This document shows, piece by piece, positions 45,485-55,814 of a DNA stretch of 64,000 bases. Under the pieces are notes generated by a model. It had not been told where the DNA came from, did not search any database, and saw only the letters and a program-made list of their open reading frames with translations. Location of the stretch: the NCBI RefSeq assembly GCF_032586155.1, contig NZ_JAWHTC010000005.1, forward strand, positions 1-64,000. Reading direction: 5' to 3'. The first letter of the stretch is position 1, and every line of letters begins with the position of its first letter. The stretch comes from JAWHTC01 sp032586155. Its GTDB lineage: Bacteria; Pseudomonadota; Alphaproteobacteria; Rhodobacterales; Rhodobacteraceae. Both the position numbers and the translations under genes were made by a program.

Positions 45485-46072
45485 ATGAGCAGACCCCTTC
45501 GCGCCGTTTTGATCCTGCTGCTGCTGGCAAGCTGCGGCACCAGGGACCGTTCGGCGCCGAAAACATTCGACAATGCCTGTACGATCCTGAAGAGCCGACC
45601 GCATTTCGTGCGCGCCTTTCGCGCGACGGAACGCAAATGGGGCGTGCCGGTGCATGTGCAGATGGCGACGATCTATCAGGAGAGCAAGTTCAAGGCTGAT
45701 GCGCGCACGCCGTTCCGCTGGGCGATCGGCGTGATCCCGATGGGGCGGCAATCGAGCGCCTATGGCTTTGCCCAGGCGCTGGATGCGACCTGGAAGGAGT
45801 ACAAGCAGGCCACTGGCAGCCGCAGCGCCAAGCGCGACGATATCCGCGATGCCACCGATTTCATGGGCTGGTACATGAACATCACCAAGGAGCGGAACGG
45901 CATTCCCTTGAATGATGCGCGCAACCAGTACCTTGCTTATCACGAGGGGCATACCGGCTATAAGCGCGGGACCTATCGGCGCAAGGCGTGGCTGATGCGG
46001 ATTTCGGGCGAGGTGGGCGCGCGGTCCAAGACCTACCAGGCGCAGCTGAGGACCTGTCGGCGGTTGAAGTGA
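45485..46072 (+). CDS. SLT-domain lipoprotein, probable lytic transglycosylase
   Basis: 195 residues from the ATG at 45485. The signal ends in a lipobox (LLLLASC, Cys about 18), so the mature protein is lipid-anchored. WGVPVHVQMATIYQESKFKADART has the catalytic Glu of SLT domains (ESKF) and AYGFAQALDATWKEYK the second block. It should cleave peptidoglycan between MurNAc and GlcNAc. Confidence 0.88.
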   Translation: MSRPLRAVLILLLLASCGTRDRSAPKTFDNACTILKSRPHFVRAFRATERKWGVPVHVQMATIYQESKFKADARTPFRWAIGVIPMGRQSSAYGFAQALDATWKEYKQATGSRSAKRDDIRDATDFMGWYMNITKERNGIPLNDARNQYLAYHEGHTGYKRGTYRRKAWLMRISGEVGARSKTYQAQLRTCRRLK

Positions 46073-46134
46073 TGAGCAAAGGGCCGGGTTTGGCCTGGAG
46101 CTGACTTTCGAATTGCTTACGCAATCCGACCGGC

Positions 46135-46185
46135 TGGGGGGCCAGCCCCCCAGACCCCCCGGGATATTTCTGGCAAGAGGAAGAG
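46135..46185 (-). repeat. GC-rich/ATATTT 3'-element, copy 5
   Basis: Plus-strand reading: GGGGGGCCAGCCCCCC hairpin, GACCCCCCGGGATATTT, TGGCAAGAGGAAG. It lies about 57 bases 3' of the minus-strand lolA stop, in a convergent spacer. Confidence 0.75.
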
Positions 46186-46241
46186 GTGGACCGGAGTGTT
46201 GGAATGACCGCTTGAGGCCATTACCGGTCTTTGAGCGGAAG

Positions 46242-46844
<603 letters not shown>

Positions 46845-46957
46845 TACTCGGACCTCGTGCTTTTTTGTCGGTCTAGCCGATTAGATAGGCACAGTCTGCC
46901 GCAAACCCAATTGATAAGCGATAACAAGCCAGTGTTCTTAACAGGCAAGCCGGGGAA

Positions 46958-46977
46958 GGTGCGTGAAATCACGCACC
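46958..46977. repeat. 20-bp palindrome, second copy
   Basis: Identical to the palindrome at 44932. It lies nine bases 3' of the ftsK stop on the minus strand and before lolA. Confidence 0.65.
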
Positions 46978-46986
46978 ATACACGGG

Positions 46987-49902
46987 TCACTGTTCCGGGA
47001 TCAGGATTTCGCGTTTGCCGACGTGGTTGGCGGGCGAGACCAGCTGCTCCTCTTCCATCTGCTCGACCAGACGGGCGGCCTTGTTGTAGCCGATGCCAAG
47101 CTTGCGCTGGATGTAGGAGGTGGAGCATTTGCGATCCTTGATGACGATGGCAACGGCGCTGTCATAAAGCGCGTCTTCGCCGCCGGTGTTTCCACCGGTG
47201 TTGAGGCCCAGAACGGCGTCGATATCACCGGACTTTTTGTCATCGACACCCTGCACCACGCCGCCGACATATTCAGGCGGGCCGTAGGCCTTGAGATGGG
47301 TGACGATTTCCTCGACCTCTTCGTCCGACACGAAGGGCCCGTGGCAGCGGGTGATGCGGGCACCACCGGCCATGTAGAGCATGTCGCCCATGCCCAGAAG
47401 CTGTTCGGCGCCCATTTCGCCGAGGATCGTCCGCGAGTCGATCTTGGAGGTCACCTGGAAGGAAATCCGGGTCGGGAAGTTGGCCTTGATCGTGCCGGTG
47501 ATGACATCGACCGACGGGCGCTGGGTGGCCATGATCAGGTGGATGCCCGAGGCCCGCGCCATTTGCGCTAGTCGCTGAATGCAAGCCTCGATCTCTTTGC
47601 CTGCGACCATCATCAGGTCGGCCATCTCGTCGACGACGACGACGATGTAGGGCATTTTCTCGGGGGTGATTTCCTCGGTCTCGAAGATCGGCTCGCCGGT
47701 CTCATCGTCGAACCCGGTCTGGACCGTGCGGTCGAAGGTTTCACCCTTGGCCAGCGCGTCGGCCACGCGGCTGTTGTAGCCGTCGATGTTGCGCACGCCC
47801 ATCTTGGACATCTTGCGATAGCGTTCTTCCATCTCGCCGACGACCCATTTCAGGGCGACGACGGCCTTTTTCGGGTCGGTCACAACCGGCGACAGAAGGT
47901 GCGGAATGCCGTCATAGACGGAGAGTTCCAGCATCTTGGGGTCAATCATGATCAACCGGCATTCTTCCGGTGTCAGCTTGTAAAGCAGCGACAGGATCAT
48001 GGTGTTGATTGCCACGGATTTACCCGAACCGGTGGTGCCCGCGATCAGGAGGTGGGGCATCTTGGCGAGGTTGGCGACCATCGGGTCGCCGCCAATATCC
48101 TTGCCCAAGGCCAGCGGCAGTTTGTGGTTGCCGTCGCCATAATCACGCGAGGATAGGATTTCGCGGAAAGAGACCATCTCGCGGTGGTCATTCGGGAGTT
48201 CAATGCCGATCACTGAGCGGCCGGGCACGGTGGAGACACGGGCCGAAAGGGCCGACATCGAGCGGGCGATATCATCGGCGAGGCCAATGACACGGCTGGC
48301 CTTGAGGCCGGGGGCCGGTTCCAACTCGTACATGGTGACAACCGGGCCGGGGCGGACCGAGACGATCTCGCCCTTGACGCCGTAGTCATCCAGCACGGCT
48401 TCGAGCATGCGGGCGTTTTCTTCGAGCGCCTCGTCCGAAAGGTGGTGGCGTTCTATGCTGACCGGGTTGGCCAGAAGCGACAGCGGCGGCAATTCGTATT
48501 GCGGGCGGTTTTCTTCGAACTGGAGCGAGGGTTGGGCCTCGGCCTTGGCGCGGGTGCTGTGCTTGATCGGTTTGCGCGCCGGTTGTTGGACGACCTTTTT
48601 CGGCTGCGCCACGGGGATCGCGGCCTGCGCCGGGGCAGGGGCCGGTTGCAGCGGCAGCGCCTCGGCGGGCGCGGGTTCCGGGGCGTAGGCCAGCGGTTGC
48701 GGTGCCGTGAGCGGGGGCTCGGGCGGCAGGTCCATGGCGGTCATGGGCGGTTCCGGGGGAAGCTCGTGAGACGGTTCGGTGTTCAGGACCAAAGGGTCGG
48801 GTCCACGGCCACGGCCCTTGGTCAGGGGGGCAACGGATTCAACCTGAACCGATGGATTCTGACGGACCCGGGATTTGATCACGTCGGCGATGCGGGCCTT
48901 GATGTGGTCCTCACTCGGGGCCTGGGTGGCGTCGTCGAAATGCGGTTCGGTTTCGATCAGTTCCGGTTCCGGGTCGGCCTCGGGGCGTTTGATCAGGTTG
49001 GTGGCACGCGACAGCAGGCCGGGTTTTTCGGCGACGTGTTCCGGCGCGTGGCCAGCCATCGGCTGGGTCAGGGACGGTTCGGGCGGCAGGGCGACCTCGG
49101 CCGGATGGGCCGCGGCGTGGGCGGCGGCGGCCTGGGCCTCTTGCTCGGCCTGCATGGCGGCAAATTCGGCGGCCTCGGCAGCCTCGACGGCGCGACGTTC
49201 GCGGCGCTCGGCATTCTTTGCCTGAAGGGTTTGGGCGCTGGCGACGGCGCCTTGGGCGGTGCGGCCCAAGAGCTTCATCAGCGAGGCATAGAGAAGGATC
49301 AACCCAACCAGAAGGAAGCGGCCGAACTGGCGCAGTTCGGGGCGGGTAAAGCCCAGTACGAAAGAGGCCATGGCGACAACGGCAACGCCCAGCACCAGCG
49401 ACAGGATCTTGAGGCCGGTGGTTTCAACGATGGGCAAGAGGTTCAGAAGGCTACCGGCGGCTGTTTTGCCGAACAACCCGCCAAGACCAAAAGAATGGGT
49501 CCAGCCGGGGCCGGGGGTCAGCGTGGCGGCATAAATCGAGATCAGGGCAATCCAGATCGGGGCAAAGATCAGCCGGGAAATGGCGCGTTCATTGCCGCGA
49601 TGCAGGACAAAGCGCAGGCCCCAGGCCAGCAGCACAACGGCCAGACCCCAGGCGCCAAAGCCGACGATCATGAACATCGGTGCGGCAATCGAGGCGCCAA
49701 AGCGACCAAGCCAGTTCTGCACCGGGGCATCGGTGGCCGACATCCACCACGGGTCCGAAGGAGCGTAGGACCAGAACATCGCGACGGCGGCCAATCCGGT
49801 CAGCAGGAGTGCAATACCGATCAGTTCCTTGCCGCGCTTTTCGATCGCTTCGGCCATGTTGCTGTCAAGAAGCGGATCGCGCCCGCGTGCCTGATATGCC
49901 AT
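46987..49902 (-). CDS. ftsK: DNA translocase FtsK
   Basis: 971 residues. N-terminal four membrane segments, then a Pro/Ala/Glu-rich linker of about 250 residues, then the motor: AGTTGSGKSVAINTM (Walker A), PYIVVVVDEMADLMM (Walker B), and the C-terminal winged-helix gamma domain (CSTSYIQRKLGIGYNKAARLVEQME) that reads KOPS sequences. It pumps chromosomal DNA at the division septum and links segregation to division. Confidence 0.96.
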   Translation of the reverse strand: MAYQARGRDPLLDSNMAEAIEKRGKELIGIALLLTGLAAVAMFWSYAPSDPWWMSATDAPVQNWLGRFGASIAAPMFMIVGFGAWGLAVVLLAWGLRFVLHRGNERAISRLIFAPIWIALISIYAATLTPGPGWTHSFGLGGLFGKTAAGSLLNLLPIVETTGLKILSLVLGVAVVAMASFVLGFTRPELRQFGRFLLVGLILLYASLMKLLGRTAQGAVASAQTLQAKNAERRERRAVEAAEAAEFAAMQAEQEAQAAAAHAAAHPAEVALPPEPSLTQPMAGHAPEHVAEKPGLLSRATNLIKRPEADPEPELIETEPHFDDATQAPSEDHIKARIADVIKSRVRQNPSVQVESVAPLTKGRGRGPDPLVLNTEPSHELPPEPPMTAMDLPPEPPLTAPQPLAYAPEPAPAEALPLQPAPAPAQAAIPVAQPKKVVQQPARKPIKHSTRAKAEAQPSLQFEENRPQYELPPLSLLANPVSIERHHLSDEALEENARMLEAVLDDYGVKGEIVSVRPGPVVTMYELEPAPGLKASRVIGLADDIARSMSALSARVSTVPGRSVIGIELPNDHREMVSFREILSSRDYGDGNHKLPLALGKDIGGDPMVANLAKMPHLLIAGTTGSGKSVAINTMILSLLYKLTPEECRLIMIDPKMLELSVYDGIPHLLSPVVTDPKKAVVALKWVVGEMEERYRKMSKMGVRNIDGYNSRVADALAKGETFDRTVQTGFDDETGEPIFETEEITPEKMPYIVVVVDEMADLMMVAGKEIEACIQRLAQMARASGIHLIMATQRPSVDVITGTIKANFPTRISFQVTSKIDSRTILGEMGAEQLLGMGDMLYMAGGARITRCHGPFVSDEEVEEIVTHLKAYGPPEYVGGVVQGVDDKKSGDIDAVLGLNTGGNTGGEDALYDSAVAIVIKDRKCSTSYIQRKLGIGYNKAARLVEQMEEEQLVSPANHVGKREILIPEQ

Positions 49903-49917
49903 GTGTTTCCCTCGTCC

Positions 49918-51102
49918 TCAGCTATAGATGCAGTCGCGAAGCCGGATCAGCCCCTGCCGCATTTCTTCTTTGGGGGCGACCATGGCCACCCTGATATATT
50001 CATGTCCCGGGTTCTGGCCGTTCACCTCTTGGCTAAGGTAAGCGCCGGGCAGGACCCGGACCCCGGTTTCCTTCCACGCCTTGAGCGTGGTCTGTTCGCC
50101 ATTGTCCACCGGCAGCCACAGGAAGAACCCGGCCTCGGGTCCCTGGTAGGCCTGCACGCCGCTGAACACCTCGTCGGCGACGGTGTATTTTTCCTGGTAG
50201 AGCGCGCGGTTTTCGATCACGTGTGCTTCGTCGGCCCAAACCTTTTCTGCCGCCGCTTGCAGGGGCAGGGGCAGGGGCGCACCGGCGTAATTGCGTAGTT
50301 GCTTCATGCGGGCGATGCTTTGCGGGCCACCGGCAACAAAGCCCGAGCGCAGGCCCGGAAGGTTCGAGCGTTTCGACAGTGAATGGAAGATCACCACCCG
50401 TTCCGGGTCTGCGCCCATGTCGCGCGCCACTTGCAGGGCACCCGGGGGCGGGTCATTGCGGTAGATCTCGGAATAGCATTCATCGGCGAAGATCTTGAAA
50501 TCGAAATGCTCGGCCAGCTCGATCAGCTCGCGCAGATAGCCTTTGTCGGCGACGGCCCCCTGCGGATTCGACGGGGAACAGATATAGGCCGCGGCGACAC
50601 GGTTGAGCATGTCGGTGGGCAGGCCGGTATAGTCGGGTAGGTAGCCATTGTCCCGGGTGGCGGGCACCATGACGGGGCGCGCGCCAACGGAAATCGAGGC
50701 GACCATGTAGACCTGATAAAACGGGTTCGGCAAAAGGACGAGCGGCTGTTCACCCCGGACCTTTTCGGGCACCAGCGCCATGCAGGCGTTGTAGAGCCCT
50801 TCGCGGGTGCCGTTGAGGGCAAGGATTTGGCTGGCCGGGTCAACCGCAACGTCAAAGCGGTTTTTCACCCAGTCCGCGATAGCAGAACGCAGCCCGTCGC
50901 TGCCGTCATTGGGGGGATAACGATTAAAGCCAGCAGCATTTTCCGCAATGATATCAGTGACCCAGGGCGGAAACGCATGTTTGGGTTCGCCAATGGTCAT
51001 ATGCACCACCTCGCCGCCTGGCTGGTGGTGGTCCAAAAGCGCCCGCAGACGCGGGAACGCGTATTCCGGTAGGTTCGAAAACCGCTCGGGGAACATATTC
51101 AA
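49918..51102 (-). CDS. Class I/II PLP-dependent aminotransferase
   Basis: 394 residues of fold type I. VHMTIGEPKHAFPPWV, RYPPNDGSDGLR, NPFYQVYMV, YICSPSNPQGA and the PLP-lysine loop FHSLSKRSNLPGLRSGF (Lys about 245) are present. The sequence resembles N-succinyl-diaminopimelate aminotransferases (DapC) and related acyl-amino acid enzymes, but substrate cannot be set from the motifs. It follows ftsK-lolA order reversed, with a 15-base gap to ftsK. Confidence 0.88.
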   Translation of the reverse strand: MNMFPERFSNLPEYAFPRLRALLDHHQPGGEVVHMTIGEPKHAFPPWVTDIIAENAAGFNRYPPNDGSDGLRSAIADWVKNRFDVAVDPASQILALNGTREGLYNACMALVPEKVRGEQPLVLLPNPFYQVYMVASISVGARPVMVPATRDNGYLPDYTGLPTDMLNRVAAAYICSPSNPQGAVADKGYLRELIELAEHFDFKIFADECYSEIYRNDPPPGALQVARDMGADPERVVIFHSLSKRSNLPGLRSGFVAGGPQSIARMKQLRNYAGAPLPLPLQAAAEKVWADEAHVIENRALYQEKYTVADEVFSGVQAYQGPEAGFFLWLPVDNGEQTTLKAWKETGVRVLPGAYLSQEVNGQNPGHEYIRVAMVAPKEEMRQGLIRLRDCIYS

Positions 51103-51206
51103 ATTGCCTCAAAGTCGGGGTCATTGGCGCCCCGTTTGAGGTGAAATTAGCGCGGACGCCCCGTGTCGTCCAGAAAAAGACACGGGTTTACGGGCAGTTG
51201 TGGCAA

Positions 51207-52550
51207 TTATGACAACGATGGTTTCAGGGCTGGTTCCATCGCTGCGGCCACCCGCAAAAGCGCCTCTTCGCCATAAGCTTTACCCATGGCGATGACACCA
51301 CAGGAGGGGTGGCCCGATACCGGCAATGTGATCGCGGAAAGCCCCAGCATGTTGCCGATCCGGGTGTTGCGCAGCGCCAGCAGGTTTTCGGTGACATAGT
51401 AGTTGTGGTCCGAAAGCAGCCGTTCAACATTGGGCGGCAGGATCGGGGCCGAGGGAATCAGCACCGCATCATACCCGGCGACGCGGGCGTTCCAGACCTC
51501 GCGACATTCATCGAGCATCTGCCAGGCCCGGACGAAATCGGGGCCGGAATGCTGGGCCCCGGCGCGGAACCTTTCGAGGATCTGGTCGAACATCTTTTCG
51601 GGCGCGGCCTCAATTGTGTCTTTCCATGTGCCGTAGGCCTCGGCGGTGAAGGTAACCCCGGATTGCGACATCGCGGTTTCAACCTCGGGCGCGTCGAATT
51701 TTTCGATGGTGACACCGGCGTCGGCGAGGCGAGTGACCGCTTCGTCATAGGCCGCCATGGGCGCGTCACGAACATCATCCAGCGCTGGGGCCTGCAACAA
51801 CCCGATGCGCAACCCCTTGGTGGAAGCGCCGCGCAGATCGACGGCCGCAGTGCCTTCCAGCGCGCCCAGCATCAGCGCGGCATCTTCGACATTGCGGCAC
51901 AGCGGGCCAATGGTGTCGAACCGGGCACAAAGCGGAACAACCCCCTTGAGGGTCAGCCGCCCGGAGGTGGTTTTCAGGCCCACGAGGTCGTTCCACGCAG
52001 ACGGAATCCGCACCGATCCGCCGGTGTCAGAGCCGATGCCACAAGGGGCGAGGCCAAAGGCCACTGACGCCGCTGCGCCCGAGGACGATCCGCCCGATAC
52101 CGCGCCCGCATCATTGACGCAGGGTGGCGTGGCGGTGATCGGGTTCAGGCCCAGCCCGGAAAAGGCCAGTTCTGACATGTGGGTCTTACCAAGGCAGACT
52201 GTGCCCGCCAGCGTGGCGTTTTTCAGCACCGGCGCGTCCGCATCGGGCACCCGGCCTTCGAGCAGGGCCGATCCAGCCTCGGTGGCGACGCCTGCCGTGT
52301 CAAACAGGTCTTTCCAGCTGACTGGCACGCCATCCAGAAGCCCGCGCCGGTGGCCCGATTTGGCGCGTTTCGATGCGGCCTCGGCCTCGGCCAGGGCACG
52401 GTCGTCGGTCGTGCGGGCATAGATACGGTCGCGCAACTCATGGGTGTTGATCGCGTCAAGATAGGTCTCGGTCAGCGCCAACGGATCAATCTCACCCGCG
52501 GCGATGCCACGCCCCAGATCGCCCATGCTCATCCACAGCCAGTCTTTCAT
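51207..52550 (-). CDS. Amidase signature family enzyme
   Basis: 447 residues. The Ser-cisSer-Lys triad is seen: Lys in VSWKDLFDTAG (about residue 81), the cis-Ser in GGSSSGAAASVAFGLAPCGIG and the nucleophile Ser in SDTGGSVRIPS. It hydrolyses amide bonds; the family includes GatA, urea amidolyase-type and acetamidases. No gatBC partners are nearby, so it is likely catabolic. The ATG at 52550 is used. Confidence 0.9.
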   Translation of the reverse strand: MKDWLWMSMGDLGRGIAAGEIDPLALTETYLDAINTHELRDRIYARTTDDRALAEAEAASKRAKSGHRRGLLDGVPVSWKDLFDTAGVATEAGSALLEGRVPDADAPVLKNATLAGTVCLGKTHMSELAFSGLGLNPITATPPCVNDAGAVSGGSSSGAAASVAFGLAPCGIGSDTGGSVRIPSAWNDLVGLKTTSGRLTLKGVVPLCARFDTIGPLCRNVEDAALMLGALEGTAAVDLRGASTKGLRIGLLQAPALDDVRDAPMAAYDEAVTRLADAGVTIEKFDAPEVETAMSQSGVTFTAEAYGTWKDTIEAAPEKMFDQILERFRAGAQHSGPDFVRAWQMLDECREVWNARVAGYDAVLIPSAPILPPNVERLLSDHNYYVTENLLALRNTRIGNMLGLSAITLPVSGHPSCGVIAMGKAYGEEALLRVAAAMEPALKPSLS

Positions 52551-52556
52551 CGCACC

Positions 52557-52602
52557 CACCCTCTTCCTTTTGCCTTAAATATCCCCGCCGGAGGCTCCCA
52601 AA
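52557..52602 (+). repeat. GC-rich/ATATTT element, reversed copy
   Basis: Here the element reads on the minus strand as GGGAGCCTCCGG, CGGGGATATTT, AAGGCAAAAGGAAGAG, in the opposite orientation to the other copies. It lies in the divergent spacer between amidase and the ubiH-type gene. Confidence 0.5.
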
Positions 52603-52666
52603 GTTCCGGCATGCGCCAACGCTAGCGGTGATACGCCCCATGGACAATCCCGCCTGCGCGGGCTTT

Positions 52667-53890
52667 ATGAAACCCATGGAACATGACAGCGATATCGTGA
52701 TTGTCGGTGGCGGGCTGAATGGCCCGGCGTTGGCGTTGCCGCTGGCGCAACGCGGGTTGCGTGTGACAGTGGTCGATGCCCTGCCCGAGACTGTGCGCAA
52801 GAATGCCGCCTTTGATGGCCGCGCCTATGCGCTGGCGCTGGCCTCGAAGCGGTTGCTGGATCGGATCGGGGTCTGGGCGCGCGTGGCCGGACACAGCCAG
52901 CCGATGTACGAGATCAAGGCAAGTGACGGACGCGCGGGCGAAGGGCCCGCACCGTTTTTCCTGCATTTCGACGCCGCCGAGATCGAAGAAGGCGCGATGG
53001 GCTACATGCTGGAAGACCGGTACCTGCGTCGTGCGTTTCTGGAGGCGATGGGCGAGGAAAAGGGAATCACCCAGATCGAGGATCGCGTGGTGGCGCAGGA
53101 GGTGGATGCCTTGGGCGTGACCGTGACGCTGGCCTCGGGCAAGACCCTGCGCACGCGGCTGTTGGTGGGTTGCGACGGGCGGCAATCGGGCACGGCGGAA
53201 CGGGCGGGCATCAAACGCAGCGGTTGGGATTACGGGCAGACGGCGCTGGTCTGTGCCATTGGCCATGAAAAGCCGCATAACGGGATTGCGCATCAGTTCT
53301 TCATGGCAAGTGGGCCACTGGCGATCTTGCCTCTGCCGGGCAAGGTGTCGTCCATCGTCTGGTCGGAAACCCACGAAAACGCGGCGGCGATCCATGCGCT
53401 GAATGATGCAGATTACATGGAAGTTCTGCGGCCGCGGTTTGGCGATTTTCTGGGCGACATCAAGCTGAAGGGCAAGCGGTTCACCTATCCCTTGAACCTG
53501 ACCATCGCGAATACCTTTGTCGCGGACCGTCTGGCGCTGATTGGCGATGCGGCGCACGGGATGCACCCGATTGCCGGGCAGGGGTTGAACGCCGGGCTGC
53601 GCGATGTCGGCGCGCTGGTGGATGTTCTGTGCCACGCTGTCAGGCGAGGTGAAGATTTTGCCAGCGAGCTGGTTCTGGCGCGGTATCAGGAATGGCGGCG
53701 GTTCGATACGCAGGCGCTGGCGATGGCGACGGACCTCACCAACAAGCTGTTTTCCAACGATAATCCGCTTCTGCGCGCGGTGCGCGATGTGGGTATGGGT
53801 ATGATTGGCGCCATGCCGGGGTTGCGCCGTGGGTTCATGCGCGAGGCAGCGGGGCTGACCGGGGAATTGCCCGAGTTGATGCGGGGGTAA
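52667..53890 (+). CDS. UbiH/UbiF/VisC family FAD monooxygenase (ubiquinone biosynthesis hydroxylase)
   Basis: About 407 residues. FAD-binding DIVIVGGGLNGPALALPLAQRG, the DG-type motif LLVGCDGRQSGTAERAGI and the second FAD motif LALIGDAAHGMHPIAGQGLNAGLRD are complete and match aromatic ring hydroxylases that act in ubiquinone synthesis. ATGs at 52640, 52667 and 52676 are all possible starts; none has a strong ribosome site. It is likely monocistronic and convergent with the Trm112 gene. Confidence 0.9.
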   Translation: MKPMEHDSDIVIVGGGLNGPALALPLAQRGLRVTVVDALPETVRKNAAFDGRAYALALASKRLLDRIGVWARVAGHSQPMYEIKASDGRAGEGPAPFFLHFDAAEIEEGAMGYMLEDRYLRRAFLEAMGEEKGITQIEDRVVAQEVDALGVTVTLASGKTLRTRLLVGCDGRQSGTAERAGIKRSGWDYGQTALVCAIGHEKPHNGIAHQFFMASGPLAILPLPGKVSSIVWSETHENAAAIHALNDADYMEVLRPRFGDFLGDIKLKGKRFTYPLNLTIANTFVADRLALIGDAAHGMHPIAGQGLNAGLRDVGALVDVLCHAVRRGEDFASELVLARYQEWRRFDTQALAMATDLTNKLFSNDNPLLRAVRDVGMGMIGAMPGLRRGFMREAAGLTGELPELMRG

Positions 53891-53953
53891 GGTGCGTGCA
53901 AGCACACACCCTACGGGGTGCGCGCATATGTGGGGTGTGTAATTTCACGCACC
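53891..53953. terminator. Two hairpins between convergent ubiH-type and Trm112 genes
   Basis: At 53891-53910 GGTG-C-GTGC with GCAC-A-CACC and a CTACGG tail (REP-like family); at 53934-53953 GGTGTGT with ACGCACC, a relative of the 20-bp palindrome at 44932. Together they occupy the 69-base convergent spacer and probably end transcription from both sides. There is no U tract. Confidence 0.55.
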
Positions 53954-53959
53954 ACGGCG

Positions 53960-54151
53960 TCAATCCAACCTGCGCGCCTCGTCGATCAGCATAACCGGAA
54001 TGCCGTCGCGAATCGGAAACGCCAAACCGGCGGATTTGCTGATCAGCTCCCGTTTCTCAGCGTCGTATTCCAGCGTCGCATGGGTCTGCGGGCAGATCAG
54101 GGCTTCGAGCATGTGGCGGTCGAAGGTGGGGGATTGGGGTGTGTCACTCAT
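53960..54151 (-). CDS. Trm112 family protein
   Basis: 63 residues, the zinc-ribbon-like Trm112 fold: MLEALICPQTHATLEYDAE and the closing SAGLAFPIRDGIPVMLIDEARRL. Bacterial forms often replace the zinc cysteines, as here where a single Cys remains. They activate partner methyltransferases or support other enzymes. It overlaps the LON-domain gene by four bases. Confidence 0.9.
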   Translation of the reverse strand: MSDTPQSPTFDRHMLEALICPQTHATLEYDAEKRELISKSAGLAFPIRDGIPVMLIDEARRLD

Positions 54152-54789
54152 TGGATCAGGTCGTCTCCGTTGCCGCCGTGCAGGGCGTATTCAATCAATG
54201 TGATCAGGGTTTCGCGGCGGGTGGCCAACGAGGGCGCCTCCAAGAGCGCCTGTTTGTCTTCGGGATCGAATTCCAGCAGCATCGACAGCGAGTTGATCAA
54301 GAGTTCGTCATCGGCTTCTTTCAGCGTGTCCCAGTCTGTATCGAACCCTTTGGCGGCAAAGAACCGATGTAGCAGGTCCATGAAACGGGATCGGTCGAAT
54401 GTGGGGTCGCGGTCTTTGCCCGCGCGGTCGCGGTCGAACCCGTCCCAATTGACCTGAGCCCGCCGATAGGGGGTGAAGCCTTCGACTTCTTCGACGATGC
54501 GGAAGCGCGAGATGCCGGTGAGCGTGATCATGTAGCGCCCGTCCTCGGTTTCCGAGAACTGGGTGACGCGCCCGGCGCAACCGATGGTCATCAGGGTGTC
54601 GCTGCCATCGGGCGCTTCGAAAGGTTGCACCATACCGATCAGTCGCTCGGGTGTCTTGAGCGCATCTTCGAGCATGGTCAGGTAGCGGGGCTCGAAAATA
54701 TGCAAGGGCAGGCGCGAGCGCGGCAAGAGGAGCGCGCCCGGCAGCGGGAAGACCGAGATGACCTCGGGGAGATCCTGGGGCATGGTCAT
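54148..54789 (-). CDS. LON substrate-binding-domain protein
   Basis: 213 residues matching the N-terminal LON (PUA-like) domain without ATPase or protease parts: VFPLPGALLLPRSRLPLHIFEPRYLTML, IGMVQPFE and GCAGRVTQF. An in-frame ATG three codons later (54783) is also possible. Function of stand-alone LON domains is not settled; it is linked to Trm112 and thioredoxin-like neighbours, a conserved order. Confidence 0.9.
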   Translation of the reverse strand: MTMPQDLPEVISVFPLPGALLLPRSRLPLHIFEPRYLTMLEDALKTPERLIGMVQPFEAPDGSDTLMTIGCAGRVTQFSETEDGRYMITLTGISRFRIVEEVEGFTPYRRAQVNWDGFDRDRAGKDRDPTFDRSRFMDLLHRFFAAKGFDTDWDTLKEADDELLINSLSMLLEFDPEDKQALLEAPSLATRRETLITLIEYALHGGNGDDLIQ

Positions 54790-54816
54790 GGGGTCAGCAT
54801 AGACCGGGTCGGGCGT

Positions 54817-55725
54817 TCAGACCAAGATCATTGAGGCGAGTTTGCGACGACCGGTCAACGCGACTTCGTCCTGCGGCGGCAAGGCCTCGAAAATGGTCAG
54901 CAGCTGGGCCTTGGCGGCACCGTCATTCCATTCGCGATCCCGGCGGAAAAGCTCGAGCAGTTGATCGACCGCGCCCTGGATGTCTCCTGCGCCGTGCAGC
55001 GCCTGGGCGAAGTCGAACCGGGCGTGGTGGTTGTCCGGGTTGGCCTCGACCTGACCAGCCAGTTCATCGGCGGGACCAGCGTTGGCGGCGGCGTGGGCGA
55101 GTTCAAGCTGGGCATGGGCCGCTTCAAGCTCGGGCTTGGAGGCGATTTCAGCAGGTGCGCCATTCAGGGTCGCTTCGGCCTGATCAAGATCGCCAGCTGC
55201 GATGTAGGAGCGTACGAGGCCGGCATAGGCGGCGACGTTTGCAGGCTCTTGCTCCAAAATGGCGGCAAAAGTTTGGGCGGCGTCGGCAAGCGCGCCTTCT
55301 TCTAACATTTCTTCAGCAGCGGCGACCGCTTCGCCCAGGCCACCGTCACCGGCAAGGGCGGCGGTTTTCTCGACGAACTTGGCGATATCCGAAGGGGCTA
55401 TCGCGCCCTGGAACCCGTCGACCGGCTGGCCCTGGTAGAAGGCATAGACGGTGGGGATGGATTGCACCCTGAGCTGCCCGGCGATCATCTGGTTTTCGTC
55501 GACATTGACCTTGGCCATCTTGACCTTGCCACCGGCCTTGGTGACGGCCTCTTCCAGCGCAGGGCCGAGGGTTTTGCAGGGGCCGCACCATGGCGCCCAG
55601 AAATCGACGATGACAGGGGTTTCCTGGCTGGCGTCGATCACCTCGGCCATGAAATCGGCCTCTGAAACGTCTTTGATCAGGTCGCCCGCGGGGGCGGTGG
55701 AAGGGTTTTGGCCGAGTTCGAGCAT
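54817..55725 (-). CDS. Thioredoxin-TPR co-chaperone (CnoX/YbbN type)
   Basis: 302 residues. The N-terminal thioredoxin domain has WAPWCGPCKTLGPALEEA with a redox CGPC site (about residues 46-49), followed by alpha-helical TPR-like repeats (EEMLEEGALADAAQTFAAILEQEPANVAAYAGL). It resembles CnoX/YbbN, a holdase that protects proteins from oxidative aggregation. E. coli YbbN lacks the full CXXC, while this one keeps it, so it could also reduce disulfides. Confidence 0.9.
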   Translation of the reverse strand: MLELGQNPSTAPAGDLIKDVSEADFMAEVIDASQETPVIVDFWAPWCGPCKTLGPALEEAVTKAGGKVKMAKVNVDENQMIAGQLRVQSIPTVYAFYQGQPVDGFQGAIAPSDIAKFVEKTAALAGDGGLGEAVAAAEEMLEEGALADAAQTFAAILEQEPANVAAYAGLVRSYIAAGDLDQAEATLNGAPAEIASKPELEAAHAQLELAHAAANAGPADELAGQVEANPDNHHARFDFAQALHGAGDIQGAVDQLLELFRRDREWNDGAAKAQLLTIFEALPPQDEVALTGRRKLASMILV

Positions 55726-55814
55726 TGGTCACGTCCTTTGGGATCAGGTTTGAGCCATATATGATGTGGCGCGCTGCAAATTCAAAGGGGGTTTTCTGAC
55801 GCAAATGTCAGGAG

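Noticed and set aside
48442..50298. 618-codon plus-strand open frame
   Set aside because: It lies entirely opposite ftsK and its neighbour; its Gly/Arg/Gln-rich product is the usual antisense shadow in high-GC DNA.
51207..52550. GatA subunit of Glu-tRNA amidotransferase
   Set aside because: The length and residues fit the wider amidase family, but no gatB or gatC is nearby.
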